DNA from: Corbicula japonica
Taxonomy: Eukaryota > Mollusca > Bivalvia > Venerida > Cyrenidae
Assembly: GCA_038501625.1 (NCBI GenBank)
Contig: JAZAYU010000033.1
Span: forward strand, 6,553,889-6,617,888
Direction: 5' to 3'
DNA length: 64,000 bases
Of this stretch, positions 32,220 to 44,104 are shown piece by piece (position 1 is the stretch's first letter; each line of letters begins with the position of its first letter). Made by a program: the position numbers and the translations under genes. Below the pieces are notes generated by a model. The model ran no database searches and was not told where the DNA came from. It saw only the letters and a list, made by a program, of their open reading frames with translations.

Positions 32220-33850
32220 TATTGGGCTATTCCAGAAAATATCCGTACCCCCCCTATGGAAGGCATATTTTTTGTCCAGGGGGAGGGGGGTATTTTCACC
32301 TGTCTAGGGGGATGCTGTCCAGGGGGGGGGGGGGGGGAGTATTTCGGGAGTTTTGTCTAGGGGGGGTCTGTCTAGGGGGTATAAAAATTATTTTGTCCAT
32401 GGGGTCCCTTTGAAACTAGCCTGCGCTTAACAGCTTAACCCTATGGAGGGCATTTTTCCTGTCCAGGGGGGTATATTTTGGCAATTTTGTCCAGGGGGTG
32501 TCCCGTGGCGAAGCGTAAATTTAGCCTATGGAAGGCATTCTGTCCAGGGGGGGGGGGGTCTGTCTAGGGGGTATAAAAATGATTTTGTCCAGGGGGTCCC
32601 TTTGAAACTAGCACTTAACCCTATGGAAGGCATTTTTCTTGTCCAGGGGGGTGTATTTTGGCCAGTTTTGTCCAGGGGGGTCCCACAGCAAAGCCTAAAT
32701 TTAGCCTATGGAAGGCATTAAATCTGTCCAGGGGGGGGGGGGTATTTCGGAAGTTTTATCTAGGGGGTGCTGTCCAGGGGGGTATTTACCGAATTTTTGT
32801 CTAGGGGGGTGCTGTCCTAGGGGGGTATTTCGGAAGTTTTGTCTAGGGGGTGCTGTCCAGGGGGGTATTTCAGAAGTTTTGTCTAGGGGGCCTAGGGCGG
32901 TATTTCAAAAGTTTTGTCTTGGGGAAGCTGTCTAGGGGAGGGGGGGGGGGGGTGCTGTCCAGAGAAGGTAATTCAGAAGTTTTGTCTACGGGGGTTCTGT
33001 CCAGTGGGGGGGGGGGGGGTATAACGCAAGTTGTCTAGGGGGGATCTGTCCAGGGGGTATTACGGAAGTTTTGTCTAGGGGTGCGCTTTTCAGGGGGGGG
33101 GGGGTATTTTGGAAGTTTTGTCTAGTGGGGGGTGCTGTCCAAGGGGGGTATTTTGGAAATTTTGCTTAGGGGGTGCTGTCCAGGGGGGTATTTCGGAAGC
33201 CCTAGGACAGCACCCCGAAATACTCCCCCTCCCCCACCCGACAGTAAAACCCTTGACAAATACCCATCCCCCTCCCCCCTTCGAGAGCACCCCCTAGACA
33301 AAACTTCAGAAATACTCCCCATGGACAGCACCCCCTAGACAAAACTTCCGAAATACCCCCCTAGATAGACCCCCTGCCTAGACAAAACTTCCGAAATACC
33401 CACTTAGGACAGCACCCCCTAGACAACAAAACTTCCGACAAAAAACCTGTCCAGGGGGAGTATTTGGGAAGTTTTGTCTAGGGGGTATTTGGGAAGTTTT
33501 GTCTAGGGGGTGCTGTCATAGGGGTGTATTTCGGAAGTTTTGTCTAGGGCTGTAGTGCTTTCCTAGTTGAGTATTTCAGAAGTTGTCTAGCCGGGTGCTG
33601 TCCTAGGGGGGTATTTGGGATGTTTTGTCTAGGGGGTGCTGTCCAGGGGCGTATTTCGGAATTTTTTTCTATGGGGTGCTGTCCAGGGGGGTATTTCTGA
33701 AGTTTTTTCTAGGGGGTGCTGTTTAGGGGGGGTGGGTAGGGTATTTTGTAAGTTTTGGGAGGTTTATCAACAATTTTGTCCAGGGGGGTAGGGGCTCTAG
33801 TCTAGGTGGATTTCTCAATAATTTTGTTCAGGGGGTCTTGTCTAGTTATG
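32220..33850. repeat. G-run minisatellite with an internal inverted block
   Basis: Dozens of ~40-45 bp units of the type GGTGCTGTCCAGGGGGGTAT / TTCGGAAGTTTTGTCTAGGG. G runs of 5-14 recur throughout. From ~33,200 to ~33,450 the units are reverse-complemented (C runs; CAAAACTTCCGAAATAC), then return to the original orientation. The left boundary, GGGCTATTCCAGAAAATATC, resembles the end of a transposable element. Reading frames through it are artefacts of the repeat. Confidence 0.93.
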
Positions 33851-34690
33851 AGTGCTAGTAGTTGTTTTTGCCCAGGAACACGTTTATGAACATTTCAATT
33901 GATCAATTTGTATATCAACACAGTACAGAAAAATACATTAACCCAAATATATTAATTACATTCATGTAAAAAATCATCATAAAATTTTGGTGTTTGTGTA
34001 ACATCGCCTTTGTCTTCAGTCTGTGTGTTAAAGAAAGTCTCTTGTACGGATAAACTCATATTTTAATTTTATAGGCCTGGTGGAGTGGTGGTCACATCAT
34101 TATTGTAAATTTATTTCATTAGCTGAAATTAATTTCATATACATCCGAATCCATTGAATAAGCGAATATCTAACTTACATGTGATCATCGTTAATTTTTA
34201 TTAAATAATCGTATCTTCAATGCATACCTGACAAGTTCTCACTTTGAAGAAGCCACGCAAATTGTTCGACCGCAGCAAGTTTCATGCTTCCACTTATCTG
34301 ATGACTTAACATAGGATATTTTAGCCGGCGAGTTTCAAATTTACCTTGACTTATAAAAACATTGTTTTAGTTGAATTCAACTTAAGAGGTCGCAAACATT
34401 GCAAATGGCGAAAACTCTGGCTAAAATTTCAAAAATGAATTTTGGGGAAATACTTATTGCCACCTAGATTTTAGTAAAGAAATTTATTTAGCTATGGATG
34501 TAGTTAATGTTTGCAAGCTCAATTTAGTCTACTTCATGTTCTAATTACCAAGCACATACTAAAACAAAAGAAAAACCATTTGAACTCTGAAATTCATGGA
34601 CAATATACAAAACCAACTCATATCTGAAATAAGAATATGGTGGTCTACAATGTTTAGTGCCAATTCGTCTAAATAATGTTAGGGTTTTCA
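33851..34690. other. Unannotated sequence
   Basis: AT-rich; no ORF, repeat or RNA signal recognised. Confidence 0.4.
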
Positions 34691-34792
34691 AAAAATTCAA
34701 GGAAAACTTACTTCCTGGTTCAAACCGAAAGTAGATTTCTATAGATTTCTACTTTCGGTTTGAACCAGGAAGTAAGTTTTCCTTGAATTTTT
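34691..34792. repeat. Perfect palindrome, 45-bp arms
   Basis: AAAAATTCAAGGAAAACTTA through GAAAGTAGA (34691-34735) is exactly mirrored by 34748-34792, with a 12-nt spacer TTTCTATAGATT. Arms without any mismatch imply a recent origin. Confidence 0.93.
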
Positions 34793-34904
34793 AGTAAAAT
34801 AAAATTTTATTAGCCCGAACTAAGGCCATAGAAAATTAATTCCTAGATTCTCATCCCCGCCCGCCCCTCGAAAATCACTTCGCCCGAACGTTTTTTATTT
34901 TGAA

Positions 34905-35668
34905 ACAAGAGTGCCAAACTGACACAAAATACGCCCGTCAAAATGCTGATCATCAAAGTTGCGTAACGATCCGATGAAAATTATTCGACTTGGGGAGCAG
35001 ATACCGCTAATTCAGTTTTTGGACAATTCAAGGGCCATAATTCAGGAGTGCCTGGGGGGATTATGCAGGTTATAGAACTTGGTCGAGATATTATGCCCAC
35101 CAACATATTCACCAAGTTTAATAAAGACCGAATGAAAACTCTTTGACTTAGAGAGCGTAAACCCTTATTTTGGACAATTCAAGGGCCATAATTCAGGAGT
35201 GCATGGGGGATTTGGCTGGTTATAGAACTTGGTCCAGATATTATGCCCACCAACATATTCACCAAGTTTGATAAAGACAGGACAAAAACTCTTTGACTTA
35301 GAGAGCCGAAACCCAAATTTTGGACAATTCAAGGGCCATAATTCAGGAGTGCCTGGGGGGGGGGGGATTTGGCTGGTTATAGAACTTGGTCGAGATATTA
35401 TGCCCACCAACATATTCACCAAGTTTGATAAAGACCGGATGAAAACTCTTTGACTTAGAGAGCAGAAACAGTAATTTTGGACGATTCAAGGGCCATAATT
35501 CAGGAGTGCCTGGGGGATTTGGCTGGTTATAGAACTTGGTTGAGATATTATGCCCACCAACATATTCACCAAGTTTGATAAAGACCAGATGAAAACTCTT
35601 TGACTTGGAGAGCGGAAACCCTGTGTACACCGCCCGCCCGTCGCAGGTGTTTTTCAAACGGGCGTATA
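34905..35668. mobile_element. TIR element with ~150-bp tandem core
   Basis: ATACGCCCGT (34929-34938) and ACGGGCGTAT (35659-35668) are inverted ends. Inside, GACAATTCAAGGGCCATAAT, CAGGAGTGCCTGGGGG and CACCAACATATTCACCAAG recur four times at ~141-155 bp. Non-coding; same architecture as the elements at 12.2 and 16.1 kb. Confidence 0.75.
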
Positions 35669-36120
35669 AAAAAATATGTACAAAAATTAACCTTACGAGT
35701 GCGAATCGGCAGAATACGAAAACGCAGTATGAAACATTTAAGTGTAAATCGGCAATTTTATTCATACTGGGCTAGACGCTTTATCTTTGCACTACACAAG
35801 CGTCATGAGAAACAGTCAAAACCAATTGTGTGATGACTGTAAAAATAGTGGTAAAAACCATTGGCCAAGAAGAAATGGCAACCAGCAACTCAAAAAGCTG
35901 TGTAAAGTGCAAATGTTAGACTGTTAAAGCATAATGTTTGTGTATATCAGTTATTTGAACTGAGTACTTTTTGAGTAATTGATATGCTAAGAACAGAAAG
36001 TTTAATAATTGTTTTTTTTCTAAATTTTGCATTTCAATCACATTTTGTTATGTTAAAACATTCTTTGGGTGTGACCCCAGTGATATTTCGTTCGTGTAAC
36101 TGCATAGATTTAAAGTTTCT
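35669..36120. other. Unannotated sequence
   Basis: No feature supported. Confidence 0.4.
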
Positions 36121-36326
36121 ATCCAGGGCTTTTTTTCCTTCTTTAGTAGGTGCTATTTATGGGCGCCTTCAAATCAGAAAATTTCTTCAAAAATCATGCA
36201 TTTAACCCCCAAAAGTAACTTTACATCAGGTTTATGAATTCCCCTTCAGAGAAAAAATCATGCTATTTTCCTTAAATTAAAGGGCGTGGGCCTCTTCCCC
36301 TGGTAGTGAAAAAAAGCCCTGCTATC
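36121..36326. mobile_element. Small hAT-like MITE (CAGGGCTTTTTTTCC ends)
   Basis: CAGGGCTTTTTTTCCTTC at the left and GTGAAAAAAAGCCCTG at the right form imperfect TIRs of the CAGGG class. A diverged relative lies at about 38,866-39,062 (GGGCCTTTTTCCTTC ... GGAAGGAAAAAGC). Only CTATC is shared by both flanks, so the expected 8-bp TSD is not confirmed. Confidence 0.6.
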
Positions 36327-37199
36327 TAAGAAATATTTAATTTATCCACATACATGTATTAGGCCCATTTGTCAACATGTGATACATTGTCTGAAGGAAG
36401 TGTCTCCGGGTCCGGGTCCGGACCTCTAGACTTTTAGTCTAGAGGTCCGGACCCGGAGCCGGAGACAACCCATATAGAGTTGTCTCGGGGTCCGGGAAAA
36501 TTATTGTTATAGATATTATGCAGTTTTTGTGATATTTTCTCAAAAATGTTATTATTTATCATCTTAATGAATTATAAAAATGTAATTTAGTCATTAAAAT
36601 GTTACATATAAGATTTTTTTTCAGTTTTGAAAGACCAATAATTCGTCGCTTTTTACTCGTGGAAAATGTAACCAACGGCACTCTCCAAATGCGACCTACA
36701 GAACTTTAATAAAAGAATGTTTGTTGCCTTTCATCTTTATTAATAATACAACTTAACTTTTACTATTCCTCTTTTGTTATTGTATTGTTATAATAAATAT
36801 ACATGTTTAGCTTCAAATAAATAATTGTTAATAAAATCGAATATTACGCCGCTAGCTTGTTCTGTACTCGTGAAAATGTTTACAGCGCGACACATAACAC
36901 GAAATGCGGCGTTGAATCTTAAATTGAATAATCAAACCTGTAAGCAAATAACATATAAACACATTATAGTGTGTGGATTCTGGGTGGGAAGATGTAAGCT
37001 GTGTATAAACCACGGAACATGCGGATTTCAATCGGATTTAATTCAGCTGAAAATATTCGGAATAACTTTTTTTACTATATAAAAGACCGTGTCCATTTAA
37101 ATTTATAGATTTATTTATGGAAATGCTAAATACTACACACGACTTTAGCTGGCGTGTATTAATTATCCAAAAAAATGATGGACTCTTACCGGATCGTCT

Positions 37200-37437
37200 T
37201 CTTGCCATCTCCCCTGGCTTTAAACTTCTTGCCACCATGAATACAACTATACGTGATTTCAAAGTATTTAATCCTATCTTTAGAGTTTTTATTTGGAGCA
37301 CGGCATTTTTTGAGCATTTAAAGTTCTTGAATCTCTTTGAAAAGTTGCACGTTTTCCTGTTTTTGATACAAGTTAATTTTACTTTTTAACGAAACAAAAT
37401 CACTGAATTTTTTACCGATATAAAACTTGTGTGCCAT
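37200..37437 (-). pseudogene. Possible ZSWIM3/FAR1-like transposase first exon, with a stop
   Basis: From ATG at 37,437 the frame reads MAHKFYIGKKFSDFVSLKS and on to EIQEL, a stop at 37,318-37,320, then RIKYFEITYSCIHGGKKFKA and RGDGKKTIR to a GTAAGA donor. The FxxxYSCxHGGKxFKxRG block resembles the N-terminal region of ZSWIM3-like / Mutator-derived transposases. This is recollection of the family pattern, not a search. One in-frame stop and no downstream catalytic exon: a relic. Confidence 0.45.
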
Positions 37438-37935
37438 GTTTCCCACAAACACTTACACAAGACAACTGACGCTAAACTCTAAATTTAAAGCCTGCTCTTC
37501 AAAGCTTTCGGCCCTTATTATCTTCACATTAAGGCGTTAGTACTCAATAATGCGGTATATTTTGAGCAGGCCAATTAGGGCCCATCAAGACACCTGGACA
37601 TCTTTGATGATCACTTCGAAAATAACAATTAATACCTAGCTAACTGTAGTTTTTCACAGATCTGTTTAGTATAATAATCCAATAACAATAAGCGTCGGAT
37701 CATAATGAAAACACAAACAAATTTTCATTGTGTATCAATTTATTTATTAAATTATATATTATTTTCAATAATTATCATCAACAAAGCAACGATAGATCAT
37801 GTACGCAATATGCAATCACAGCTTCACTTATCAATTAAAATCCTTTAATTAAAAATTTTAATGACTTAATTACATGTTAATGATTCAATAAGATGATAAA
37901 TAATAACATTTTTGAGAAAATATCACATAAACTGC

Positions 37936-37937
<2 letters not shown>

Positions 37938-38025
<88 letters not shown>
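37938..38025. repeat. (AT)n microsatellite
   Basis: About 43 uninterrupted AT units immediately inside the right TIR of the surrounding element. Alternating Tyr/Ile open frames across it are meaningless. Confidence 0.97.
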
Positions 38026-38026
<1 letters not shown>

Positions 38027-38699
38027 CAAAAATTTTCCCGGACCCCGAGACAACTATATATGGGCTGTCTCCGGGTCCGGGTCCGGACCTCTAGACCAAA
38101 AGTCTAGAGGTCCGGACCCGGACCCGGAGACACTTCCTTCTCTATTTGGAGTCTAACTGACTTAGTGTTTACCCTAGTTTTTCAACCAATCACAATGCTT
38201 TATTAAAAAAAATCTTTTTCTATTTCGTGTAGAAACAGTCTATAGAAATTATTGTTATAGAACAAACTTTGGGGAAAACTAGCGTAAACACTAATGAACA
38301 GTATCTTATTATCCCCCATTGAAATTATTTCGTTGACAATTTTAAATGTTATTCCGATAATTATTTTATGCAAAGAGTAACAATCATTAGTCTTCAGTAA
38401 TTCAGTAGTGCTTTGTGAAATACTTTGAATTTATTTTGAAACTTGGTATATTGTTCGGAGTAGACTCAATAGTTTGTGCAAGAAGTCAGCACCTTCCTCA
38501 GTTCATAATTCTTGCTTTAACATGTTTGTTTTAATGTAGAATATCGATACAATATGATATTTTGATTTAAGTAGGTTTGACAAGGTCACAGATGTAAAAG
38601 GTAATGTGAAAGCTTGTAAGGCCCGTTACTTAAACATGCATCCAGCATTCTTCTTTACATTTGACATGAATGTTAACCTCAATGATATTTAGCGTGGAG

Positions 38700-39530
38700 C
38701 ACAAACTCTGGTTCCTATTTCAAAGGTCAAGGTCACACTTAGGGTTCAAATGTTGTATAGAAGAGTGTCTGGCCAATCGAGCAATCTTGTTTATATTTGG
38801 CAAAAATGCTAACCTCAAAGAGGTGAAGTGTCGTGCTAAAACCCGAAGGTCAAGGTCATTCTTTAGGGCCTTTTTCCTTCTTTAGTAGGGGCCTTTTACA
38901 GGCACCTTCCCCTCAGAAAATATATTTGAAATCATGCACTTTTCCCTAAAGACTTGCTAAAATCATTTTTTTATTCCCTTTTACTAGGCTTTAGAGAAGA
39001 AATCACATTATTTTCTCTAAAAATACAGGGCATGGGCCCCTTCAACTGGAAGGAAAAAGCGCAGCACTTGGAGGTCAAAGGTCTCGTGAAAGATTGTCAT
39101 GCATTGAGAAATCTTTTTATGCCCTTTTTAGAAATTCGGGTGAGCGTAATAGTCACCAGTTGTCAGTCTGTTAGTCTGTACATCCCACATTTGTGTCCAG
39201 CCCATAACTTTTTTATTTGAAGTTGGATATTAAAATTATTTCTAAGAAATTATCACCATAATGAGGCGACATGTCACACACAATATTTAGGTTGCTACCT
39301 TGAAGGTCAAGGTCACAGCATCACCTTGTAGGCTGTAGCAAAATTGTGTCTGGCCCATAACATCTTTCTTTGAAGTTGGATTTTAAATGAGATAACTGAA
39401 ATGGTCACCATATTGAGACAATGTGTCACGAGCAGCATTTGCGTTGCTACCTTGAAGGTCAATGTCTCAGCATGACCTTGAAGCAAAATCGTATCTGGCC
39501 CATAACATTGATTTATAACTGGATTTTACA
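38700..39530. repeat. Repeat block with AAGGTCAAGGTCAC units
   Basis: Loosely tandem ~110-150 bp units carry AAGGTCAAGGTCAC, TCTGGCCCATAAC and TTTGAAGTTGGATTTTA. The same unit is better preserved at 44,100-44,750. A hAT-like MITE relative interrupts it at about 38,866-39,062. Confidence 0.65.
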
Positions 39531-40131
39531 ATTGTCTGATTTTATAGCACTGCACTTCAAATATCACCTCAATAGTTATACAACTAACCGCTTTTATGAC
39601 AAAGTACCAATATCGGGACATTACACGTCTTCAACAGTCTCTTGTTTTTATTTGGCATAAATGTTAACTACAACGAGTTGGAGTGTCACATGCAAACCCC
39701 ATTTCCCATCTCAGGACATTTATGGCTCAAAGAGTGTGTAAAGGTGTGCTCGACATGTTGCCAACAGGCATCTAATAAAAACTATTAAGTCTAAGTAATA
39801 GCTAAAATAGCTTCTATGACATTTTAAGTCTATAGGGATAGAGTTACTAGTAGGACTTGAAATAAGTAAAACTTTGATACCTTATGTCTGTAAGATAACA
39901 GTCTGTGAGTGTTCTGATTATAGAAGTAACCTGAATCAATATAGTGTTCTAAAACGAAAAGAAAGTAAAAAGTTGAAAAACATTTCATTGCCAAAGATTT
40001 TCAGAGATGGAGCACCAAAAATTGCCTTCCTTTTTTCACACTCTGAAAAATTAAAGAGATATGTCGATTTATAAATTGCTAATTTTGACTTCAGACTTTG
40101 TCATTTAATTGAGCATTTGCTCTTATCAAGC
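39531..40131. other. Unannotated sequence with a 66-codon open frame
   Basis: The plus-strand frame at 39,874-40,074 is Lys-rich and ends KLKRYVDL; I do not recognise it and see no supporting context. Confidence 0.3.
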
Positions 40132-40320
40132 AGGAATATAAATGAAGTGCAACCAAAGACCAAGATCAGTGTCTGTGAAGTGTTGCAGCGAGAAGCCAAC
40201 AGGCGCTTTCGTTACCGACATGGCAGCCATTAACTTCTGGTCTTGAGGAAGTGGATTGTACAGAAGATGTATGCCCATGTACTATAAACACATTTTTATG
40301 CAGTTATGGAAAGTATTCAG
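40132..40320 (+). ncRNA. Candidate internal exon of an unassigned transcript
   Basis: A good acceptor (TGCTCTTATCAAGCAG) and a consensus donor (GGGTAAGAAA) bound ~189 nt. One frame is open for 32 codons (NINEVQPKTK...RFRYRHGSH) and then stops, so the exon is either terminal-coding or non-coding. Splice signals alone are weak evidence. Confidence 0.2.
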
Positions 40321-40559
40321 GGTAAGAAACGAAATTTAATTTCTTGAATGTTTAACTATGTCTCTGGAGAAGAGATAATGTTTTACCCTTATGTCGCACT
40401 GGTTTCCTGCTATAACAGGAGTAAGATATAACAAGGCAGTCGGAATGACAGCAATATCCCCCGCAGCAGATGTAAAAGTGGGAAAGGTTATGGATGGTTA
40501 AGAGTAAATTAAACAATAGCTCTGGGCAACGGGCAGGCCGGTGAAAGCCAATTCAAGTG

Positions 40560-41060
40560 CAACGGTATGTCGTGTTCAGTTTCAAAGTATTGGCCTACAC
40601 AAACACAACAGGCAGCCTTGACCTTGAGCCAGCCAGGTTGGAACATGTGTTTAGCACATCAGGTTAATGAACTGAAAATTTCACTTAAGTTTCATGATAT
40701 TCATTCCAGGGGTTCAGAAGATATGAACTGGACATTGAGCCAGCCATGTTGGAACACGAGTTCTGCACGTCAACTTGATGGGGAGAACATTTGACTTAAG
40801 TTTCATGAAATTTGTTCTAGGGGTTGAAAAGTTATTGACTGGACACAAAGCATGCAACTTTCATGAAATTCCTTCAAGGCTTTTCACAAAACACCACTGG
40901 TGACCTTGACATTGAGGTGGCCATGTTGGAACATGGGTTTTGCACATCGTCTTGATGGGGAGAACATTTGACTTTGAAGTTCATGAAATGCCTTTTAGGG
41001 GTTGAAAGACGGACGGACGAAGACCATTCCTATATCCCCCAGCCGCTATGCGTCTGGGGA
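40560..41060. repeat. Tandem-unit repeat ending in GACGGACGGACG
   Basis: Three ~130-150 bp units with TTGAGCCAGCCAGGTTGGAAC, TGATGGGGAGAACATTTGAC and CTAGGGGTTGAAA (first string interrupted by variation between units), followed by GACGGACGGACGAAG and GCCGCTATGCGTCTGGGG. This is the right half of another tandem-core element. Confidence 0.6.
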
Positions 41061-43110
41061 TAACCAAGAGTCATCAAACTTCCATCATTTTATGTGATTA
41101 TTGGATTTATTTAAAGCGGCATTACTTCAATTTAACACGCTCTTGTATGAAATATTAGATGTATTTGGAACTATAGGCACAAATCTGCAGCATAAGTACG
41201 GGCTAAAATAAATTTGGTCCGCGCGACTAAAAGCGAAAGTAGGATTTCCGAAACGTCACAGAAATCGAGATCGCGCATGAAGTGGTCGCTTCGTTAAAAC
41301 TAGGTGCTAAATATAGCTCCATTATATTTAGCTTGTTAAAAGTTCGTTAACTATAATTTAACATTATCATTGAAAATCAAGTCTGTAAGAAAGAATTCGA
41401 TCGGACCTTTTGTGTTCTGTTAGAGAGTTTATAAATTTGAGTCTTTATGGACAAATATGATTTTTCCATAGTGTATTCTTACTTAAGTTTAGGACTGGGG
41501 CTTTAATAGAAGATGATTGCAAATTGTATTTGAAGTAAAAGGTCATGGTCACAGGGGTGTTTGATGTCTAAAAGATCAGTCTTCAAACTTATGGATGATT
41601 GGACTGTTACAGTATTACAGGAATCACTGGGTCAAATGTTAAGGTCACAAGTCCAATCAATTCTTAGTCAAGAACTATAGTCACATAGGTTTAAAACTTA
41701 TCAGGATCATTGGGCTCCTTAAATAGATAACCAGGATTGTTTTTTGGAGTCAGAGGTCAAGGTCACATGAGTTGTAAAGATGAAATTCATTTCTTGTTTA
41801 GAACCTTGTATACAGTCTTCAAACTTTATAGGACGATGGTATCCCTTAAATATTGTTTTTATGGGTTCACTGAGTCAAAGGTCAAGGTCACAATGGCTGT
41901 GAAATTAAAGTCAGTTTCTGCTCCATATCTCAAGAACCCTTCGACACAGTCTTCAAACTTTACAAAATGATTTAGGATCATATCCAAACTTAGTGATTTC
42001 CTGCCTATTACTATGCAAAGATGCCAAAGCTAGTAAGTTATTGTATTTGGTTTGCTATGAATAGTAACTGTTACAAGTTCAAAAAACAATGCATATACCT
42101 CATACATTTTCTTATTATAAATACTTTCCAATATGAGCATTTATCAAGTCGATGAAATATTTCAAATAAGTGATCAAGATAACATGTTATGCCTTCAATG
42201 GCTGAATTTAGGGACGTTCCATCTAGGCTTTCTGTCCTTGGAAAAGGTTATATTGATTGAGATATCATTAAATTTCACGGGGCTTTAATATTTTTGGTTT
42301 TCGCGCTATGAAAAGTGTGCAAAATCAAACCCAAGCAAAATCAAACCACTGGTTGACTGAATATATACATGAATATTTAATAATTTTTCAACTGCACAAA
42401 TTTATGTACTCACCAAAATGCCATTTCATCTTCTTCGGGAAATTTGATACCCACAAAATTAAATTACATAATAGAACTTTGATTTTTGAATGTCATCAGT
42501 AATTCCATGAACAATAGTATATCGAACAACAACAAATAACATCAGATTGCCTCTAATAGCTTTAGAAGTAATTGTCCTATTGACACAATACTTAGAATAC
42601 ATTGTTTTATAAAGCTGTGTCTGTAAACAAGAGAGTGATAATTCAATTATTTTTTTTTATTGTTATGCCTTCAGTTGGCTTAAACCTGAAACTTAAAAGT
42701 TGCTAATAGTTTTGAAAATATATGTCAAGGACTGTTTGTTACATTTTAATTTCAGAGAATAATTTCAGGTTGTACATTTCCCTTCCCCTGTGGTTTGTAG
42801 CTGGGAAGATGGTTTACTAGATCTTATTTGTTGATGTTGTGCAGCAGCTGTACTCTGGCAGAAAACAAAGGTAACTGTAAAACTTGTGTGATAATTAAAA
42901 TATTTATATATTGGATCAAAATTGCAGTTTAACACTTCAACTCCAAATCACTGTAACTTCTGTTGTATACTTTAGTATAATTATAATTCAAATGCTGGAC
43001 ATATTGCTTTTTTGCAGACATAAATTTGTTTTCACAAAGTGTTCATGTGCCTATAAAGAAAAAAAATACTATTGGAAATAATACCAGTTAGTCTAGTCCC
43101 CATTTTAATT
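41061..43110. other. No gene recognised; scattered repeat fragments
   Basis: Around 41,540-41,960 there are degraded units with AGAGGTCAAGGTCACATGAG and CAGTCTTCAAACTTTA. The rest is AT-rich and unassigned. Confidence 0.45.
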
Positions 43111-43113
43111 TTT

Positions 43114-44104
43114 AGCTCACCTGTCACGTAGTGACAGGGTGAGCTTTTGTGAGGGGGGTTCGTCCGTCGTCCGTCCACAATTGTTGTCAACACTCTAGCA
43201 GACGGAATTTTGGTCCAATCTTATTTAAACTTGGTCAGAATGATTATCTCAATGATATCTAGGTTCAAAACTAGGTCATGTGACATTGAAATCTAGGTCA
43301 CTGGGTCAAATTGTAGAAAAAGCTTGTCCGCACTCTAGCAGTCTTAATTATGGTGCGATCTTCTTTAAACTTAGTCAGAATGTTTATCTCAAAAATATCT
43401 AGGTCAAGTTTGAAACTGGGTCATGTGACCTCAAAATCTAGGTCACTGGGTCAAATTATAGAAACTTTCCCGCACTTTAGCTTTCTTAATTATGGAGCGA
43501 TCTTCTTTAAACTTTGTCAGAATGTCTATCTCAATGATATCTAGGTCAAGTTCGAAACTGGGTCATATGACCTTGAAATCTAGGAGTCTAGCAGTCTTAA
43601 TTATAGTGCAATCTTCTTTTAACTTGAACAGAATGTTTATCTTAATGATATCTAGGTCAAGTTCGTAACTGGGTCATGTGACCCTTAAAACTAGGTCACT
43701 AGGTCAAATTAAAGAAAAAGCTTGTCTGCACTCTATCGGTTGTAATTTTGGTCCGTTCTTCTTTAAACTTGGTCAGAATGTTTATCATAATAATATCTAG
43801 GTCATGTTCGAAACTGGGTCATGAAACCTTGAAACGAAGGTCACTAGGTCAAATTATAGAAAAAGCTTGTCCGCACTCTAGCGGTCTTAATTTTGATGCG
43901 ATCTTCTTCAAACTTGGTCAGAATGTTTATCTCGATGATATCTAGGTCAAGTTAGAAACTGGGTCATGTGACCTTGAAATCTATGTCACTAGGTTAAATT
44001 ATAGAAAAAGCTTGTCCGCACTCTAGTGGTCTTAATTTTTGTCCGAACCATTGAACAGATGTTCGCAGGTGAGCGACCCAGGGTCCCATGGACCCTCTTG
44101 TTTT
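43114..44104. mobile_element. Tandem-core element with inverted AGCTCACCTG ends
   Basis: TAGCTCACCTGTCACG and GTGACAGGGTGAGCT form a hairpin at the left; GCAGGTGAGCGACCCAGGG and CATGGACCCTCTTG end it at the right. The core has seven ~100-140 bp units with CTTTAAACTTGGTCAGAATG, ATATCTAGGTCAAGTTCGAA and CTGGGTCATGTGACC. No ORF. A common architecture in bivalve genomes. Confidence 0.75.

Larger units (their letters stand above)
36397..38141. mobile_element. TIR element whose TIRs contain hairpins
   Basis: GAAGGAAGTGTCTCCGGGTC at the left is inverted at ~38,100-38,138, and the two ~110-bp arms match closely to GTTGTCTCGGGGTCCGGG. Inside each arm CCGGACCTCTAGAC and GTCTAGAGGTCCGG form a perfect hairpin around CTTTTAG / CAAAAG. 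The interior holds a MULE/ZSWIM-like exon relic and an (AT)n tract. No target duplication was identified. Confidence 0.8.

Noticed and set aside
32222..33338. Several Gly-rich open frames on both strands
   Set aside because: They arise from the G-run minisatellite, whose unit happens to lack stops in some frames.
37893..38156. Tyr/Ile repeat open frames
   Set aside because: They are translations of the (AT)n microsatellite and the GC-rich TIR.
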